From NCBI RefSeq assembly GCF_008632955.1, contig NZ_CP043959.1, forward strand, positions 992,001 through 1,056,000: a DNA stretch of 64,000 nucleotides, in the 5' to 3' direction. Position numbers and translations under genes: made by a program. Shown here piece by piece: positions 1-8,177 of the stretch (position 1 is its first letter; each line of letters starts with the position of its first letter). The notes below the pieces were generated by a model. It had not been told where the DNA came from. It saw only the letters and a list, made by a program, of their open reading frames with translations, and did not search any database. Source of the stretch: Streptomyces tendae. GTDB taxonomy: Bacteria > Actinomycetota > Actinomycetes > Streptomycetales > Streptomycetaceae.

Positions 1-1
1 G

Positions 2-403
2 GTGGCCAACCAGCTGGCGATGGGCGCCTCCATGGACGACGCCCTCGGCGAACTCGCCGACCGCCTGCCCTCCCGCGAACTGGTCGTCCTCGTCACCACG
101 CTGGTGCTGGCCAACCGGGCGGGCGGCCAGGTGGTGAGCGCGCTGCGCAACCTCACCGAGACACTGGAGGAGCGCAAGGAGACCCGGCGCGAGATCCGCA
201 CCCAGCTCTCCCAGGTCAGCATGACGTCGTACGCCGTGCCGGTCCTCGGCGTCGGCTCGCTGTTCCTGATGAACGGCGTGAAGGACGGCGCCCTGGAGCG
301 TATGACCGGCTCCCCGGCCGGGCAGGTGGCGGTCCTCGTCGCCTTCGGCCTGTACGCCGTCGGCTTCCTCCTCATCCGCCGCCTGTCCCGCATCGACGTC
401 TGA
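2..403 (+). CDS. TadB-like type II secretion F-domain protein (5' partial)
   Basis: This is the C-terminal ~133 residues of an inner-membrane protein of the Tad (Flp pilus) secretion system, cut by the window edge; the GTG at position 2 is not a credible start. A soluble T2SSF segment is followed by two hydrophobic helices (roughly residues 75-95 and 108-125) and a short basic tail, the usual end of TadB. TadB is known to form the membrane platform with TadC that the CpaF/TadA ATPase acts on. TadC follows 20 bp downstream, which supports the assignment. Confidence 0.82.
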   Translation: MANQLAMGASMDDALGELADRLPSRELVVLVTTLVLANRAGGQVVSALRNLTETLEERKETRREIRTQLSQVSMTSYAVPVLGVGSLFLMNGVKDGALERMTGSPAGQVAVLVAFGLYAVGFLLIRRLSRIDV

Positions 404-423
404 GCCGGGAAGGGGACGACGAC

Positions 424-1311
424 ATGGCACTCGCGCTCGCCGCACTGATGGCCCTCGCCGTGTGCGGCATCTTCGCCGGCATCCGCATGTACCGGGCGGA
501 GGCGAAACTCCCCGGCGACCTGATGCTGGCCCTGGAGGTCGGCTCCACCCGCACCGGCGCGGTCGACTCCCTCGTCGACCGCATGGGCATGCGCTACGCC
601 CCCGCCGTACTGCGCCTCATGGGCCCCAAGCAGGTCGCCAAGTACCGCCGCAAGATCGACCTCGCGGGCAACCCCGGCGGCCTCACCATCCACCGCTACG
701 CCGCCCGCCGCGCCGTCTACGGTGCCCTCGGCGGCACCGGCTTCCTGGTGTTCCTGATGCGCGGCCAGCTCCTGGTGGCGCTGCTGCTGCTCGCGTTCGG
801 CGCGTTCTGGACGGAGGTCGGCATCTGGTCGGCGATCCGCATCCGCAAGGACGTCATCGAACGCACCCTGCCCGACTTCCTCGACGTGCTCGCGGTCGTG
901 GTCGGCGCCGGACTCGGCTTCCGGCAGGCCCTGGACCGCGTCTCGACCCGGTACGAGGGACCCTGGGCGGACGAACTGCGCATCACCCTGCGCCAGATGG
1001 ACCTGGGGATGAGCCGCAGGCAGGCCTTCGCGGAGCTGCGCCGCCGCAACGACTCCGAACAGGTGGCCATGTTCGTCACGGCGTTGCAGCAGGGGGAGGA
1101 GCTGGGCGCGCCGATCGTGGACACGCTGGTCGCGCTCGCCAAGGACATGCGCCGCACGGACGCGCAGAACGCCCGCCGCAAGGCCGCCCGCGCCGTCCCC
1201 AAGGCCACCATGATGATCACCACCTTCATGGTCCCGGCCACCATGATCCTCCTCGGCGCGGGCCTGATCCTCGGCTCCGGCACCGACTTCGGCTCCCTCA
1301 CGGGCGAGTAG
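424..1311 (+). CDS. TadC-like type II secretion F-domain membrane protein
   Basis: Second platform protein of the Tad pilus, 295 residues. An N-terminal membrane helix (about residues 1-20) is followed by a hydrophobic pair near 100-140, the T2SSF domain (about 145-255, containing LPDFLDVLAVVVGAGLGFRQ) and a C-terminal helix near 265-285. The ATG at 424 follows a GGAAGGGG ribosome site. It is 20 bp after TadB and 16 bp before the histidine kinase gene, so all three probably share a transcript. The substrate would be the Flp pilin encoded at 3759. Family assignment is firm; the pilus itself is inferred. Confidence 0.82.
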   Translation: MALALAALMALAVCGIFAGIRMYRAEAKLPGDLMLALEVGSTRTGAVDSLVDRMGMRYAPAVLRLMGPKQVAKYRRKIDLAGNPGGLTIHRYAARRAVYGALGGTGFLVFLMRGQLLVALLLLAFGAFWTEVGIWSAIRIRKDVIERTLPDFLDVLAVVVGAGLGFRQALDRVSTRYEGPWADELRITLRQMDLGMSRRQAFAELRRRNDSEQVAMFVTALQQGEELGAPIVDTLVALAKDMRRTDAQNARRKAARAVPKATMMITTFMVPATMILLGAGLILGSGTDFGSLTGE

Positions 1312-1327
1312 GGGGAGGCGGAACGCG

Positions 1328-2827
1328 ATGACGACGATCAGGCACCACACGTGGCGGCGCCGTCGCCCGGCCGGACGACGGGCGGCGGCGGTCCCGGTGT
1401 GCGCCCGTTCCCCGCAGGGCCTCACGGCCGCCCCTGGCCGGGGCGGGAGCGAGGGCGGGCAGGGCCGTACGGAGACCGAAGGACGTACGGCGGCTGATGG
1501 GCTTGCGGCAGCTGACGGCCTCACGGCAGCTGACGGCGTCACGGCAGCCGCGGCCCCGCAGGAGCCGGACACCCAGCTGCAGGTGAACGCCCTGCAGGCC
1601 CTGTGCCGGCAGGCGTTCGGCTTCCGGCTGGCGATGATCGCCGTGGCCGCCCCCTCTGCCCTGCTCAACGCGGGCCCCGGCTGGGGCACCCGCCTGGTCG
1701 GCATCGCGGTCGTCGTCACCTTCATGGTGTCGTACGCCCTCTTCCGCGACTGGGAACGCTTCGGCCCCCTCCTCCTGCGCCACCCCACCCTGCTCGCGGC
1801 GGACACCCTCTTCGGCGCCCTGCTGCTGATCTCGGCCGGCCCCGACACCACTCTCGCCTACGTCAGTGTCTGCACGCCCCTGCTCGCGGGCCTCATCTAC
1901 GGCTGGCGCGGCGCCGCCGTCTTCGCCTCGCTGCAGGGGCTGATCCTGCTGCTGGTGCACGCGGCACTGGACAAGCCGCACACGGAGCCCGCGGAGATCC
2001 TGATCCTGCCCGGCCTGTGCGTGATCGCGGGCGCCGTCGGCTCCAGCCTGCGCAAGCTGATGCTCCACCTCGGCGAGGCGACCCGCGCCCTGGCCGCGGT
2101 CCGCGCCCGCCTCGCCGTCACCGAGGCCGTCGACGCCGAACGGGCACGGCTGGCACGGGAGATGCACGACTCCGTGGCGAAGACGCTGCACGGGGTGGCC
2201 CTGGCGGCGGACGGCCTGGCCTGCTCGGCGGGCGCCGCCCGGATGGACCCGGCCCTGGTGAGGCGCCAGGCGGAACTGGTGGCCCGGTCCGCCCGCAGGG
2301 CCGCCGCCGAGTCGCGTGAGCTGCTGACGGACCTGCGGAGGGAGGGGGATCCGGGGCGGGCGGTGGACGTACTGGGAGAACTGGCGTGCACGGTCCGGCT
2401 CTTCGCGTCGCGCGGTGAGGTGCCGGTGTCGTACACGAGGACGGGCGAGACACCGGCCCCGCCCGTCCCCACGGCGGTCGCCCGCCAACTGCTCTCCATC
2501 ACCTCGGAGGCCCTGGAGAACGCCCACCGCCACGCACGGCCGACCCGGGTCGACGTCCACGCCGGCGTCCACCACGGCGTCCACGGCGACGTGCTGCGCG
2601 TCAGCGTCCGCGACGACGGCACGGGCCTGCCCGTCGGCACCGACCTCGCGGACCTGCGCCGCTCCGGCCACTTCGGCCTGGTCGGGATGGCCGAGCGGGC
2701 CGCTTCGGTCGGCGCCCGCATCCACTTCGGGCGGGGAGAGGGTACCCGTGGCACGGAGGTCCGCCTGGAGCTGCCGCTCGCGGCGGTGACGACGAAGAGT
2801 CCGACGGAGGTCCACCTTGACCGGTGA
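1328..2827 (+). CDS. NarL-type sensor histidine kinase
   Basis: A 499-residue membrane histidine kinase. The first ~75 residues are low complexity with a short repeat (AADGL/TAADG); five or so membrane helices follow at about 95-245. The HisKA_3 dimerisation helix carries the phospho-accepting His280 in AREMHDSVAKT, and the ATPase domain has the N box (ALENAHRHA) and DDGTGLP. The stop overlaps the response regulator start by 11 bp, so the pair is translationally coupled. Lying between tadC and the pilin gene, it most likely controls pilus expression; the signal is unknown. Confidence 0.88.
   Translation: MTTIRHHTWRRRRPAGRRAAAVPVCARSPQGLTAAPGRGGSEGGQGRTETEGRTAADGLAAADGLTAADGVTAAAAPQEPDTQLQVNALQALCRQAFGFRLAMIAVAAPSALLNAGPGWGTRLVGIAVVVTFMVSYALFRDWERFGPLLLRHPTLLAADTLFGALLLISAGPDTTLAYVSVCTPLLAGLIYGWRGAAVFASLQGLILLLVHAALDKPHTEPAEILILPGLCVIAGAVGSSLRKLMLHLGEATRALAAVRARLAVTEAVDAERARLAREMHDSVAKTLHGVALAADGLACSAGAARMDPALVRRQAELVARSARRAAAESRELLTDLRREGDPGRAVDVLGELACTVRLFASRGEVPVSYTRTGETPAPPVPTAVARQLLSITSEALENAHRHARPTRVDVHAGVHHGVHGDVLRVSVRDDGTGLPVGTDLADLRRSGHFGLVGMAERAASVGARIHFGRGEGTRGTEVRLELPLAAVTTKSPTEVHLDR
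1489..1553 (+). repeat. In-frame tandem repeat in kinase N terminus
   Basis: About three copies of an approximately 18-21 bp unit built on GGCAGCTGACGGC encode repeating A-A-D-G motifs before the first membrane helix of the kinase. The segment is unlikely to be structured and may vary in length between strains. Confidence 0.6.
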
Positions 2828-3620
2828 GCCGAACCCCTTCGGGGAGGCGCCGGCCCCCGACCCCCTCCGCGTGGTCGTGGCCGACGACAACCCCGTGGTC
2901 CGCGCGGGCCTGACCGCCCTCCTCGACGGACGCGAGGACCTCACGGTGGTGGCGGAGGCAGCGGACGGCAAGGAGGCGTACGAGGCCGCCCGCGCCCACC
3001 GCCCCGACGTGGTCCTGCTGGACGTTCGCATGCCGGGGGTCGACGGCATCGCGGCCCTCCCGCACCTGGTACCGCTCACCGCGGTGCTGATGCTGACGTA
3101 CAGCGGGGAGACGGAGATCGTCCAGGAGGCCCTGCGTCGGGGCGCCAACGGCTACCTGGTGCACGGCGAGTTCACGGCGGACGAACTGGTGGCGGCGGTG
3201 CGGGACACCAGACGGGGGAGACCGCATGTCACGCCGACGGCGGCGGGGGCGTTGCTCGCGCAATTGCGGGGGAGGGGAGCCGGAAGTGAGGCTTCCGCTC
3301 CTTCCCTTGGGCGGCGTTGGCGCACTGAAGGGGCTACTTCTACGGAAAACCTTTCGCAACTGCAACCGGATGTGGGACAGTCGGTGTCTGACAGGTCGAC
3401 GTACGGGCTGAGCGGGAGGGAGGCGGAGATCATGGACCTCATCGCGTCCGGCATGAACAACCAGCAGATCGCCGCCACCTGCTTCATCAGCGAGAAGACG
3501 GTGAAGAACCACATCAACCGCATCTTCGCCAAGCTGCACAGCACGAGCCGTTCCGAAGCCACGGCAAAGTGGCTGGGGAGGGCACCGGGTTCCGACCGGG
3601 AGTGGGGTGACTTGTCATGA
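2817..3620 (+). CDS. LuxR-family (NarL-type) response regulator
   Basis: A 267-residue DNA-binding response regulator starting at TTG 2817, inside the end of the kinase gene. Receiver domain about residues 16-135 with acidic pair DD (23-24) and phospho-acceptor Asp69 (LLDVRMPG). The usual receiver lysine is His here (GYLVHG), which is atypical. A 45-residue linker (about 150-195) of lower G+C precedes a LuxR helix-turn-helix (LSGREAEIMDLIASGMNNQQ). Its TGA overlaps an ATG (ATGA at 3617) that opens a misleading ORF; the real next gene is the pilin at 3759. Probably regulates the Tad locus. Confidence 0.88.
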   Translation: MTGEPNPFGEAPAPDPLRVVVADDNPVVRAGLTALLDGREDLTVVAEAADGKEAYEAARAHRPDVVLLDVRMPGVDGIAALPHLVPLTAVLMLTYSGETEIVQEALRRGANGYLVHGEFTADELVAAVRDTRRGRPHVTPTAAGALLAQLRGRGAGSEASAPSLGRRWRTEGATSTENLSQLQPDVGQSVSDRSTYGLSGREAEIMDLIASGMNNQQIAATCFISEKTVKNHINRIFAKLHSTSRSEATAKWLGRAPGSDREWGDLS

Positions 3621-3758
3621 CGACACGTTGGGCCCGGACGTGGGCCCGGAATTGGGTCCCGGGGCACTTCCAGACCCCGGCCGACGGCGCGTACGGTGCC
3701 GACGTCGACGGCGGCCTCATGACCCGGGCCGCCACCGCGTCCGCCGGAGGGGAACACC

Positions 3759-3956
3759 ATGGGCAACTGGATCAACACGACGGTCAGGCACCTCCAGTCC
3801 CGCGCGGCCCGTCGCGACGACCGGGGCCAGACGGCGGTGGAGTACCTGGGCATCATCGCGGTGGTGGTGGCCATCGTGCTGGCGATCACGGGGACGGACA
3901 TCGGGCAGACGATTTACCAGGCCATTGTGGACAAGATCGACGAAGTCGTCGGCTGA
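3759..3956 (+). CDS. Flp/Fap-type pilin
   Basis: A 65-residue prepilin. The N-terminal basic stretch ends in RDDRGQTAVEYLGIIAVVVA: a G followed by the conserved Glu at +5, then one hydrophobic helix, the class IVb Flp prepilin pattern. A GGAGGGG ribosome site precedes ATG 3759 by 7 nt. It would be cleaved by a TadV-type peptidase and polymerised by the TadBC platform. It lies in a different frame inside the ORF opening at 3617, so an automatic caller could miss it. Its stop overlaps a CTG that probably starts the next gene. Confidence 0.85.
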   Translation: MGNWINTTVRHLQSRAARRDDRGQTAVEYLGIIAVVVAIVLAITGTDIGQTIYQAIVDKIDEVVG

Positions 3957-4564
3957 CGGGCCGACGTACCTTCGCCGACACAGGGCAGGCATTCCCCATC
4001 TACATCATGGTGGTGGGAGGCCTGCTCTTCCTCGCGTTCGCCTATCTCGCAGTCGGCCAAGCCGCAGCGAACAGGAATGGTGCCCAGACCGCTGCCGATG
4101 CGGCGGCACTCGCTGCTGCCCAGGAGAGGCGTGACCAGCTCTCTGGGGCGTGGGTGAGACACCTTCTGGAGCCCGAGATGTGGCAGGAGATCTTCGACGG
4201 GATGGCGGAAGGGCTCACTCCGTCCTGCTGGCGGGCCGAGCAGCTGGCGGCCAACAACGATGCCACGGTGCTGAGCTGCAGCCCGGATGGGCTCCTCGGC
4301 TACACGGTTGAGGTACAGACGAATAAAACAGTTGGGGACTCCATCGTGCCTGGCACCGAGACGAAGAAGTCGCGGGCGACGGCCACCGCCGTGATCGAAC
4401 CGCGTTGCGACTTCCAGCTCCCCAGTGCGGCTGAGGCAGACGTGGAGGATGCGCTTCCCACGCTCAACTGCAAAGGCGGTGTGGACTGGGAACTTGACCC
4501 AGAAACTCCCCAGGATCTGCTGCCCAAGCCCGAAGATCTCTTCGACGTGCACCTGGCCGACTGA
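3953..4564 (+). CDS. TadE/TadG-like pilus assembly protein (probable CTG start)
   Basis: About 203 residues: a short basic leader ending in DTGQAFPIYI, one membrane helix (VVGGLLFLAFAYLAV), a conserved NRNGAQTAADAAALAAAQ segment, then a hydrophilic exported domain with several cysteines. This is the usual Streptomyces TadE/G-like pseudopilin plan. The homologous part begins upstream of ATG 4007, but no ATG, GTG or TTG is in frame just before it; CTG 3953 overlaps the pilin stop (CTGA) and is the best start. An alternative in-frame ATG at 3617 would add ~112 residues of non-conserved shadow sequence. G+C is lower here than in the flanks. Confidence 0.7.
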   Translation: MTGRRTFADTGQAFPIYIMVVGGLLFLAFAYLAVGQAAANRNGAQTAADAAALAAAQERRDQLSGAWVRHLLEPEMWQEIFDGMAEGLTPSCWRAEQLAANNDATVLSCSPDGLLGYTVEVQTNKTVGDSIVPGTETKKSRATATAVIEPRCDFQLPSAAEADVEDALPTLNCKGGVDWELDPETPQDLLPKPEDLFDVHLAD

Positions 4565-4597
4565 CAAGCAAACGACGAGTGACTGAGGATGCAGGGT

Positions 4598-5179
4598 ATG
4601 AGCGTTCGGTTCACGACGAAAGCCCGGACGGGGCCCGTCGCGCTGGTTGTTGCGGCCGGCCTGGCCCTGGGCGTCACCGGGTGTGGCGGAGGCGGTGACG
4701 GTGGGGACGGGAAGCCAAAAACTTCAGCCTCTGCTTCGAAGGAGCGTGACTCCAACCCGAGCACTCAGGAGGGAGCCGATGAGACTTTGGCGGAGCTGCG
4801 CGGTGAGGGAGGGCTGACTCTCAAAATCACCTCGGCGACTAGGGATGCAGGCGGCTTCGTCACGGTGAACGGGGAGATGAAGAACGACAGCTCCGAGCCC
4901 ATGCGTGTCCCGGTGCAAACCTCGGGGAACGAGACGGAGATCATCGCGCACGGACGGTCGCTCGGTGGTGCCACGCTCGTCGACAGTGCGAGCAAGAAGC
5001 GTTACTACGTTCTGCGGGACACCGAGGGTCGTCCGCTAACTACGACGAACATGCCACGTCTGAAGGCCGGGGAATCGATCCCGGTGTTCATGCAGTTCCC
5101 GGCCCCGCCGGAAAACTCGTCCGAGGTCGGTTTCCAACTGCCGACGTTCGCCAGCGGCACCATCCAGATCTCTGGGTGA
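4598..5179 (+). CDS. Secreted lipoprotein of the Tad locus
   Basis: A 193-residue lipoprotein of unknown function. The signal peptide ends in the lipobox LGVTGC, followed by a Gly-rich linker and a Ser/Lys-rich stretch, then a beta-rich domain with GGFVTVNGEMKN, similar in feel to extracellular DUF4352-like domains. ATG 4598 has GAGG at 9 nt; ATG 4589 in the same frame is possible. It lies 33 bp after the TadE/G-like gene and just before the OmpA-like gene, so an accessory role in pilus anchoring is inferred from position only. Confidence 0.72.
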   Translation: MSVRFTTKARTGPVALVVAAGLALGVTGCGGGGDGGDGKPKTSASASKERDSNPSTQEGADETLAELRGEGGLTLKITSATRDAGGFVTVNGEMKNDSSEPMRVPVQTSGNETEIIAHGRSLGGATLVDSASKKRYYVLRDTEGRPLTTTNMPRLKAGESIPVFMQFPAPPENSSEVGFQLPTFASGTIQISG

Positions 5180-5187
5180 GGCAGAGG

Positions 5188-5802
5188 ATGACACACACGC
5201 GCCTCCTCCTCATCGGCACCCTTGCCACGCTTCTGGCCACAGGCCCGGCCGTGGCTCACGCAGACGACGGACCGAGCGTTCCGCCCGGCACGGAAGCCAG
5301 TGCCTCCGCACCCGTGGAGCTGGACGCGAACGACCCCGACCTGAAACTCCCGGACGGGGCCACGCTGGCCGAGCCCAAGGTCCTGGACATCAAGTCCGTC
5401 GTGGAGGACCAGAGCGGTGACGAGCGCCGCGAGGACACCAACACGGACGTGAAGTTCGCCCTCCAGGCGGAGGTCCTCTTCGGCAAGGACAGCGCCAAGA
5501 TCGGTGCACAGGCAAGGGCCCGCATCGCCGACATCGCGGAGGAGATCAAGGTCCAGAACGCGACCCGCATCCGCGTCTTCGGCTTCACGGACAACCTCGG
5601 CTCGTCCGCCCACGGCGACGTCCTCTCCCGCAAGCGGGCCAACGCCGTCCACGGCATCCTCGTCCAGGAGCTGAGCGACGCGAACCTCACGTACGAGGTG
5701 CGCGGCTACGGAGAGGACTATCCGATCGCCGACAACTCGACGGAGGCCGGCCGCAAGAAGAACCGAAGGGTGGAGATCTCCTTCCCGCGCGGGGAGAGCT
5801 GA
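5188..5802 (+). CDS. OmpA-family cell-wall-binding protein
   Basis: 204 residues: a Sec signal peptide ending around AHADD, a charged ~80-residue spacer, then an OmpA-C peptidoglycan-binding domain (about 90-200) with the characteristic VFGFTDNLGS, LSRKRANAVHGIL and GRKKNRRVEI motifs. The domain binds diaminopimelate in peptidoglycan. Actinomycete OmpA-like proteins often end Tad loci, which fits here. GTG 5176 overlaps the upstream stop (GTGA), but ATG 5188 has GGTGAGG at about 7 nt and begins the signal peptide directly. Convergent with the DUF192 gene, only 3 bp away. Confidence 0.82.
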   Translation: MTHTRLLLIGTLATLLATGPAVAHADDGPSVPPGTEASASAPVELDANDPDLKLPDGATLAEPKVLDIKSVVEDQSGDERREDTNTDVKFALQAEVLFGKDSAKIGAQARARIADIAEEIKVQNATRIRVFGFTDNLGSSAHGDVLSRKRANAVHGILVQELSDANLTYEVRGYGEDYPIADNSTEAGRKKNRRVEISFPRGES

Positions 5803-5805
5803 AGG

Positions 5806-6177
5806 TCAGTCCTCGCCGCGCACCACTTCCACCACCGATCCGACTCCGAGCCCCCACCCCTCCATGGCCCCCGCCTCGGCCTCGATCACGTGACGCGCCC
5901 GGACGCGTGGCCGCCCCAGCCGTCCGGGGGGCATGGTGCGTACGGAGACGACCCGGAGCCGCCGGTCCAGATAGGCGACGTCGATGGGCATGCGCATACG
6001 GAAGGTGTGGATGCTGTTGGCGGGGGAGAGCAACAGGGCGCCGTCCAGGCTGTCCCGCCCGAGCAGTCCCCGGGTCCGCGCCCGATAGGAGGCCGCGATC
6101 TCCAACGGCACGCGCGCGCTCACGGCTCCGTCCGGGCCCCGCACGACCAACTCCCCACGCCCGTCCCGCCACCGCAC
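5806..6177 (-). CDS. DUF192 family protein
   Basis: 123 residues covering one DUF192 domain: RTRGLLGRD near the start, the NSIHTFRMRMPIDVAYLD core and the end motif VIEAEAGAMEGWGL. The fold is small, beta-rich and of unknown biochemical role; homologues often sit beside Tad/prepilin genes in actinomycetes. The long open frame upstream is not protein-like; GTG 6177 is chosen because GGGGAGG lies 7 nt before it and the family domain begins there. No signal peptide. Confidence 0.8.
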   Translation of the reverse strand: MRWRDGRGELVVRGPDGAVSARVPLEIAASYRARTRGLLGRDSLDGALLLSPANSIHTFRMRMPIDVAYLDRRLRVVSVRTMPPGRLGRPRVRARHVIEAEAGAMEGWGLGVGSVVEVVRGED

Positions 6178-6436
6178 GACCGCGCCTCCCCTCACCCCCA
6201 GCGAACGTACCCCCCACTGAATAGCGCGGGCGAGCAAGAGCACGACCGGCGTGTGGGTCACGGAGCGACTGACATCGCAGCGGGGAAGCACCAAGTGCCG
6301 GCCCTGACGTAGCGCGCCTGCGTCCCAATTCGGTATTAGCTGTGTTGCAGTTGCCCGGGCCGCTCTGGTGCCGCACCGGGCGCGATGGATAGCGTTGGCG
6401 TGCTGATGTGACGCCTCGCCCCACCGGGAGCCGACT

Positions 6437-7096
6437 GTGAACCGCCGTCCCACCCTGCTCGCAGCGCTCGCGCTGACCGCCACCGCGGCGTTGACGCTGT
6501 CGGCGTGCGGAAGCGACGACGACAGCCCGTCCAAGGACAGTGACGCGATCGCCGGCGCCGACACGGGCGACAAGAAGTCGGCCTCGCCGACACCGAGTGA
6601 GTCCACTTCCGACGGACGCCCGAAGATCACCTTCCCGGCCGACGCGAAGAACGTCTTCGAGGACGGGAAAACGGGCGACCCGACGAAGGACGAGATCCTC
6701 GCCGACAGCGCCGCAGGCATCAACGCGGTCGACGAGGCCATCTTCAAGGGCAGCACGGGCACGGAAGCGCTCGGCTTCTACAACGCCGGCAAGTCGTTGA
6801 GCTCGGCCATCACCTACGCACAGCGCTACATCGACGCCAATGACACCTGGACGGGTGAGACGCGGTACTTCGACCGTAAGGCGACGCTCAGCGGCGCCAA
6901 GAAGGCGTACGTCACTTACTGCTCGGATGAGAGCAAGTCGTACATCAAGAACAAGAAGACCGGCAAGGTCGACAAGTCGCCGGCGACCTCGAACAGCTAC
7001 GTGCTCTACAACGCGGCGCTCACCAAGAACGCAGAGGGCGTCTGGCAGACCACCGACATTGTTTCAAAGAGGGGGGCCAAGGAGTGTCAGCCGTAA
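6437..7096 (+). CDS. Secreted lipoprotein, unknown function
   Basis: 219 residues from GTG 6437. A signal peptide ends in lipobox LSAC (Cys about residue 24), followed by a Ser/Asp/Lys linker and a mixed domain with aromatic-rich YAQRYIDANDTWTGETRYFD and two cysteines (one in TYCSDES, one near the C terminus). I do not recognise the family. The stop lies 13 nt inside the next gene, so the two are co-translated; the pair may act together at the cell surface. Confidence 0.75.
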   Translation: MNRRPTLLAALALTATAALTLSACGSDDDSPSKDSDAIAGADTGDKKSASPTPSESTSDGRPKITFPADAKNVFEDGKTGDPTKDEILADSAAGINAVDEAIFKGSTGTEALGFYNAGKSLSSAITYAQRYIDANDTWTGETRYFDRKATLSGAKKAYVTYCSDESKSYIKNKKTGKVDKSPATSNSYVLYNAALTKNAEGVWQTTDIVSKRGAKECQP

Positions 7097-8115
7097 GGAA
7101 AGCGGGCAGGGGCGCGACGATTCTGGCGGTCGTCTGTGCCTCCCTCTTCACCGCGCAGGCGGCCTTCGCCGACCGGGACAAGCACGGAAACCACGGCGAA
7201 ACGGAACAAGGTGCCAACCTCGATGGTGACGGGAATCTTTCCGTCACCGCCGGCGGTGTCGTGTTCGATCACTCGAAGAACGGCAAGGGCGGCAAGGTCG
7301 GCGGCCTCACCTCGACCACCTCGTGGTCGCCGCCCCCCTGCTGGTACGCCCCCAAGTACACGCCGGAGCAGCTGCAGAACTACCTGGAGCCGATCTGGGA
7401 GGCCGGGTCGACGGGCCACGAGTGGGACGCCGAGCAGCGCAAGAAGTACACGAACCCGGACGACCCCGAGAAGGACTTCAACAAGGACAAGTCCGGCGAG
7501 GGCTACTGGTGGGGCGCATACGTCGACAGGAGCTACCCGCCCGGCTGGGACTCCTGCGACGAGGACTACTTCTGGGTGGACGAGGGTGACGCCCCGCCCG
7601 CGAACATCGAGAACGCCGTCACCCCGGAAATCCTCGCCCAGCTCGCCTACGCGGAGATCCGCGTCCCCGGCACCGAGGTCACGCTCGCTCCCGCCCAGGC
7701 GACCAAGGTGAACCTGCCGACGTGGTCGTGGCTGGACGGCGCGCAGTTCCAGCCGGTCTCGGTGACCGCGTCCGTGCCGGCGATCCCCATCGAGGCGACC
7801 GCCACGGCCGAACCGGTCTCGCTGAAGATCGAGCCGGGCACCCCGGACGCCGAGACGTACCCCGCCTCCGGTGTCTGCGAGATCAACAACGGCCGCATCG
7901 GCGAGCCCTACGCGAAGGGCAAGGCGAACCGCACGCCGCCGTGCGGAGTGAAGTACCTCCGTTCCTCCGGCGACGGCACCTTCCCGCTGCAGGCGACGGT
8001 CACGTGGGAGATCCACTGGACCGGCTCCGGCGGCGCGGGCGGCGACCTGCCCGACGGTGAGTTCGGAGCGACGCAGGACGTCGTCGTCCAGGAGATTCAG
8101 GCCGTCAACCGTTAG
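7084..8115 (+). CDS. Secreted protein, unknown function, coupled to lipoprotein
   Basis: 343 residues from GTG 7084, overlapping the lipoprotein gene by 13 nt. A Sec signal peptide ends near QAAFADRDK. The mature part is Trp/Tyr/Pro-rich (PPCWYAPKYTPEQL, GEGYWWGAYVDRSYPPGWDS) with several paired cysteines, then a beta-sandwich-like half (about 190-340) with VTASVPAIPIEATATAEPVS and a final VTWEIHWTGSGG. There is no anchor after the signal peptide, so it is probably released or held by its lipoprotein partner. Function unknown. Transcription ends in the hairpin at 8120. Confidence 0.75.
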   Translation: MSAVRKAGRGATILAVVCASLFTAQAAFADRDKHGNHGETEQGANLDGDGNLSVTAGGVVFDHSKNGKGGKVGGLTSTTSWSPPPCWYAPKYTPEQLQNYLEPIWEAGSTGHEWDAEQRKKYTNPDDPEKDFNKDKSGEGYWWGAYVDRSYPPGWDSCDEDYFWVDEGDAPPANIENAVTPEILAQLAYAEIRVPGTEVTLAPAQATKVNLPTWSWLDGAQFQPVSVTASVPAIPIEATATAEPVSLKIEPGTPDAETYPASGVCEINNGRIGEPYAKGKANRTPPCGVKYLRSSGDGTFPLQATVTWEIHWTGSGGAGGDLPDGEFGATQDVVVQEIQAVNR

Positions 8116-8119
8116 AACG

Positions 8120-8159
8120 ACGTGCCCGCCCCGGCAAGGGTGTGCCGGGGCGGGCACGT
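8120..8159. terminator. Strong hairpin terminator
   Basis: A perfect 17-bp stem (arms 8120-8136 and 8143-8159, loop AGGGTG) lies 5 bp after the secreted-protein stop. There is no long T run. GTG 8142 at the loop edge is therefore a poor start for the following gene. Confidence 0.8.
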
Positions 8160-8177
8160 GTGGGTAGGTACAGCCGC

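Noticed and set aside
1298..3148. 616-codon open frame on the - strand opposite the kinase/regulator genes
   Set aside because: It is a high-GC shadow: no ribosome site, no family motifs, and the + strand genes are clear.
3617..3952. N-terminal extension of the TadE/G-like protein from ATG 3617
   Set aside because: The residues are a shadow of the pilin gene and have no conserved features.
8142..8177. GTG 8142 as start of the flavin oxidoreductase
   Set aside because: It lies at the loop edge of a perfect 17-bp terminator hairpin; ATG 8178 fits the family.
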